Source of the DNA: an uncultured Lachnospiraceae bacterium
Lineage (GTDB): Bacteria > Bacillota > Clostridia > Lachnospirales > Lachnospiraceae
Assembly: GCA_910584965.1 (NCBI GenBank)
Contig: CAJUDZ010000064.1
Location: 1 to 8,485 of the forward strand
Direction: 5' to 3'
DNA length: 8,485 nucleotides
The notes below the pieces were generated by a model. The model had not been told where the DNA came from, did no database searches, and saw only the letters and a list, made by a program, of their open reading frames with translations. Shown in pieces: positions 7,410 to 8,485 of this stretch. The translations under genes were made by a program, and so were the position numbers. The number at the start of each line of letters is the position of its first letter. Position 1 is the stretch's first letter.

Positions 7410-8031
7410 TTACTGAGCGGCGATTTCAAAAAATGCCAGTGTACCGGTAGAAGTCATGTTGACAACAACGTGATCTTCGCGGATTTCAGAAACCGTAAGC
7501 TGGTTCCACTGGCCGTTCATCAGCTGATATACCTGGATATTCTGGCCAGCCTGGATGCCGGGCATATAGAAGTTTACGACTGCTGTTTCAAAGCTAACGC
7601 CGGCTTTGATTCTCGCCACATTTAAAACTTTGCCGCTGAGAGTAACAGCCTGTGTTTTGGCAAGGCTTATTTCTGCAATCGTTGGCTTTGCAATTGTGAA
7701 AACCTGATTGCTGGGTGCACCGTTGATGATTACTTGTCCGTCCTGGCCAAGCGGGATAACTTCGTCAAGCCCCGGAAGCTCTGTGATGGCATTGTTCATA
7801 TATTCGCCAATGTTTTTGTCTTCGGCTGCGGCGCCTACAACTACAGCCGCCGGAATACCGGGAATATCATCTTCCCAGCTTCCGCCCTGGTCTGAGCTCT
7901 CAGCAACAGCTTCCGCCCTGGTCTGAGCTCTCAGCAACAGCTTTCGCAGACGGGCTGTTTGCCGCGAAAACAGGTGTAGAGAAGATCATAGCGCCTGCTA
8001 AAGTAAATGCCATTATTTTTTTCATTTTCAT
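7410..8031 (-). pseudogene. small secreted protein, reading frame broken by a 31-bp duplication
   Basis: Translation from the ATG at 8031 (AAGGAGG at 8047-8041, 9 bases upstream) gives a clear Sec signal peptide: MKMKK, then a hydrophobic core AFTLAGAMIF and a signal peptidase I site VFA|AN after residue 23. The frame then reads through AVAESSDQGGS and stops at a TGA (7902-7900) after 43 residues. The rest of the protein, from GSWEDDIPG to the stop at 7410, is open in another frame. Deleting one copy of the 31-bp repeat joins the two exactly and gives 196 residues. The mature part looks beta-rich (VVNFYMPGIQAGQ, IQVYQLMNGQWNQL, TLAFFEIAAQ). There is no membrane anchor and no LPXTG- or NPQTN-like sorting signal. 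I do not recognise the family. It lies 43 bases after the sortase-like gene, probably in one operon. It may be a phase-off allele rather than a true pseudogene. Confidence 0.85.
7877..7938 (-). repeat. two perfect 31-bp tandem copies inside the secreted-protein gene
   Basis: Copy one is 7877-7907 and copy two 7908-7938, identical at all 31 positions. Each junction carries the 6-mer CAGCTT (+ strand; 7876-7881, 7907-7912, 7938-7943), the microhomology expected if a single ancestral unit was duplicated by slippage. Because 31 is not a multiple of three, copy number sets the reading frame: one copy is in frame, two or three are out, four would be in again. Confidence 0.95.
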
Positions 8032-8040
8032 TTTGAAAAT

Positions 8041-8047
8041 CCTCCTT
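8041..8047 (-). promoter_or_regulatory. ribosome binding site of the secreted-protein gene
   Basis: AAGGAGG on the - strand lies 9 bases before the ATG at 8031. It shows that the signal-peptide start is the real one and argues against the TTG at 7937, which has no comparable site and would drop the signal peptide. Confidence 0.85.
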
Positions 8048-8074
8048 TATATTTAAAAATAAGTGTGGTTCAAA

Positions 8075-8485
8075 TTATTCCGGAACAGCGCGCCGAATGG
8101 TTCCGCTTTCCTCCTGTGTCAGAACCGCCATTACAACCCACTGTTTATCGGCGTCTTCCGATGTCTGTGTGGTCAGCGTAATCAGGAAATGGTAAGGGCC
8201 GATATTGTCCCATCCTTCCCGGTGTCTTGAGTTCATATCTCTTACGTCATATAAGTCCTCCAGAAACTGCCTGCATCCGGAAGAAACGGTGAAGTCGTAG
8301 CTTCGAAGCAGACTCGTATTTTCTCTTTCGTAAGCGGCAAAGATTTCATAAGTCAAGACATTATCTTCCAGATATATATAAAGCGTTTTATGTTCCCTGA
8401 AAAAGTCCGCATCCGCAAATTCATATAATCCGTAAGCGTCAAATCGCTCGCCTTGGACAATTAGCATTTTTGTGCGACACTCTAA
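8075..8485 (-). CDS. class B sortase-like protein lacking catalytic residues, N-terminus outside the window
   Basis: The frame is open to the window edge; the ATG at 8467 is probably internal, because six in-frame codons (LECRTK) precede it and fit the family. The fold is recognised from class B sortase landmarks, numbered from that Met: FADADFFREHKTLYIYL (17-33), LTYEIFAAYERENTSLLRSYDF (about 38-59), and the penultimate strands FLITLTTQT and WVVMAVLTQEE (from 94). Active class B sortases read TLSTC at the catalytic strand and Arg about eight residues later. Here these positions are Gln101 and Gln109. The His of the YGHN motif aligns with Glu7 in LIVQGERF, though that part of the alignment has a gap. 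Sortases are membrane-bound extracellular transpeptidases that anchor proteins or build pili; this one is predicted to be inactive and may act as a scaffold or binding protein. It is followed by the small secreted protein gene. Confidence 0.7.
   Translation of the reverse strand, partial: LECRTKMLIVQGERFDAYGLYEFADADFFREHKTLYIYLEDNVLTYEIFAAYERENTSLLRSYDFTVSSGCRQFLEDLYDVRDMNSRHREGWDNIGPYHFLITLTTQTSEDADKQWVVMAVLTQEESGTIRRAVPE

Noticed and set aside
7410..7937. The downstream part of the secreted-protein gene read as an independent 175-residue protein from TTG at 7937
   Set aside because: It starts inside the duplicated repeat, lacks a good Shine-Dalgarno and loses the signal peptide; the restored-frame explanation is exact.

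Overview
The window looks like a chromosomal piece from an anaerobic Bacillota, most likely Clostridia and probably Lachnospiraceae. The uvrB-uvrA order, the AGGAGG-type ribosome binding sites, the class B sortase-like protein and the style of the small secreted protein all fit. This placement is an inference from gene style, not from a search.

Left third (1-2349) is an AT-rich accessory block, all on the + strand. It holds the 3' part of a RhuM-family gene, a ParA/MinD-type ATPase with an unusually long insert, and a 225-residue protein that looks like a very divergent class III nucleotidyl cyclase. The ATPase and cyclase-like genes overlap by one base (TAATG) and should be translationally coupled. 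No ParB or recognisable effector is visible. I consider the pair a candidate undescribed nucleotide-signalling or defence module, which is inference.

Middle (2363-7306) is the core repair operon uvrB-uvrA, intact, with all expected motifs. It starts 13 bases after the cyclase-like gene stops, and the uvrB Shine-Dalgarno touches that stop codon. uvrB therefore has no private promoter space and must be read from inside or upstream of the AT-rich block. A 16-bp perfect tandem repeat lies in the uvrB-uvrA spacer. A strong hairpin terminator follows uvrA.

Right end (7410-8485) is on the - strand, convergent with uvrA. A class B sortase-like gene enters from beyond the window edge. In the part seen, the positions of the catalytic Cys and Arg are both Gln, and the His position appears to be Glu, so it looks like a pseudo-sortase. 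After it (43-base gap) comes a small secreted protein gene with a clean signal peptide. A perfect 31-bp tandem duplication knocks this gene out of frame. Removing one copy restores a continuous 196-residue reading frame, so this is either a fresh mutation or a length-switched (phase-variable) gene.
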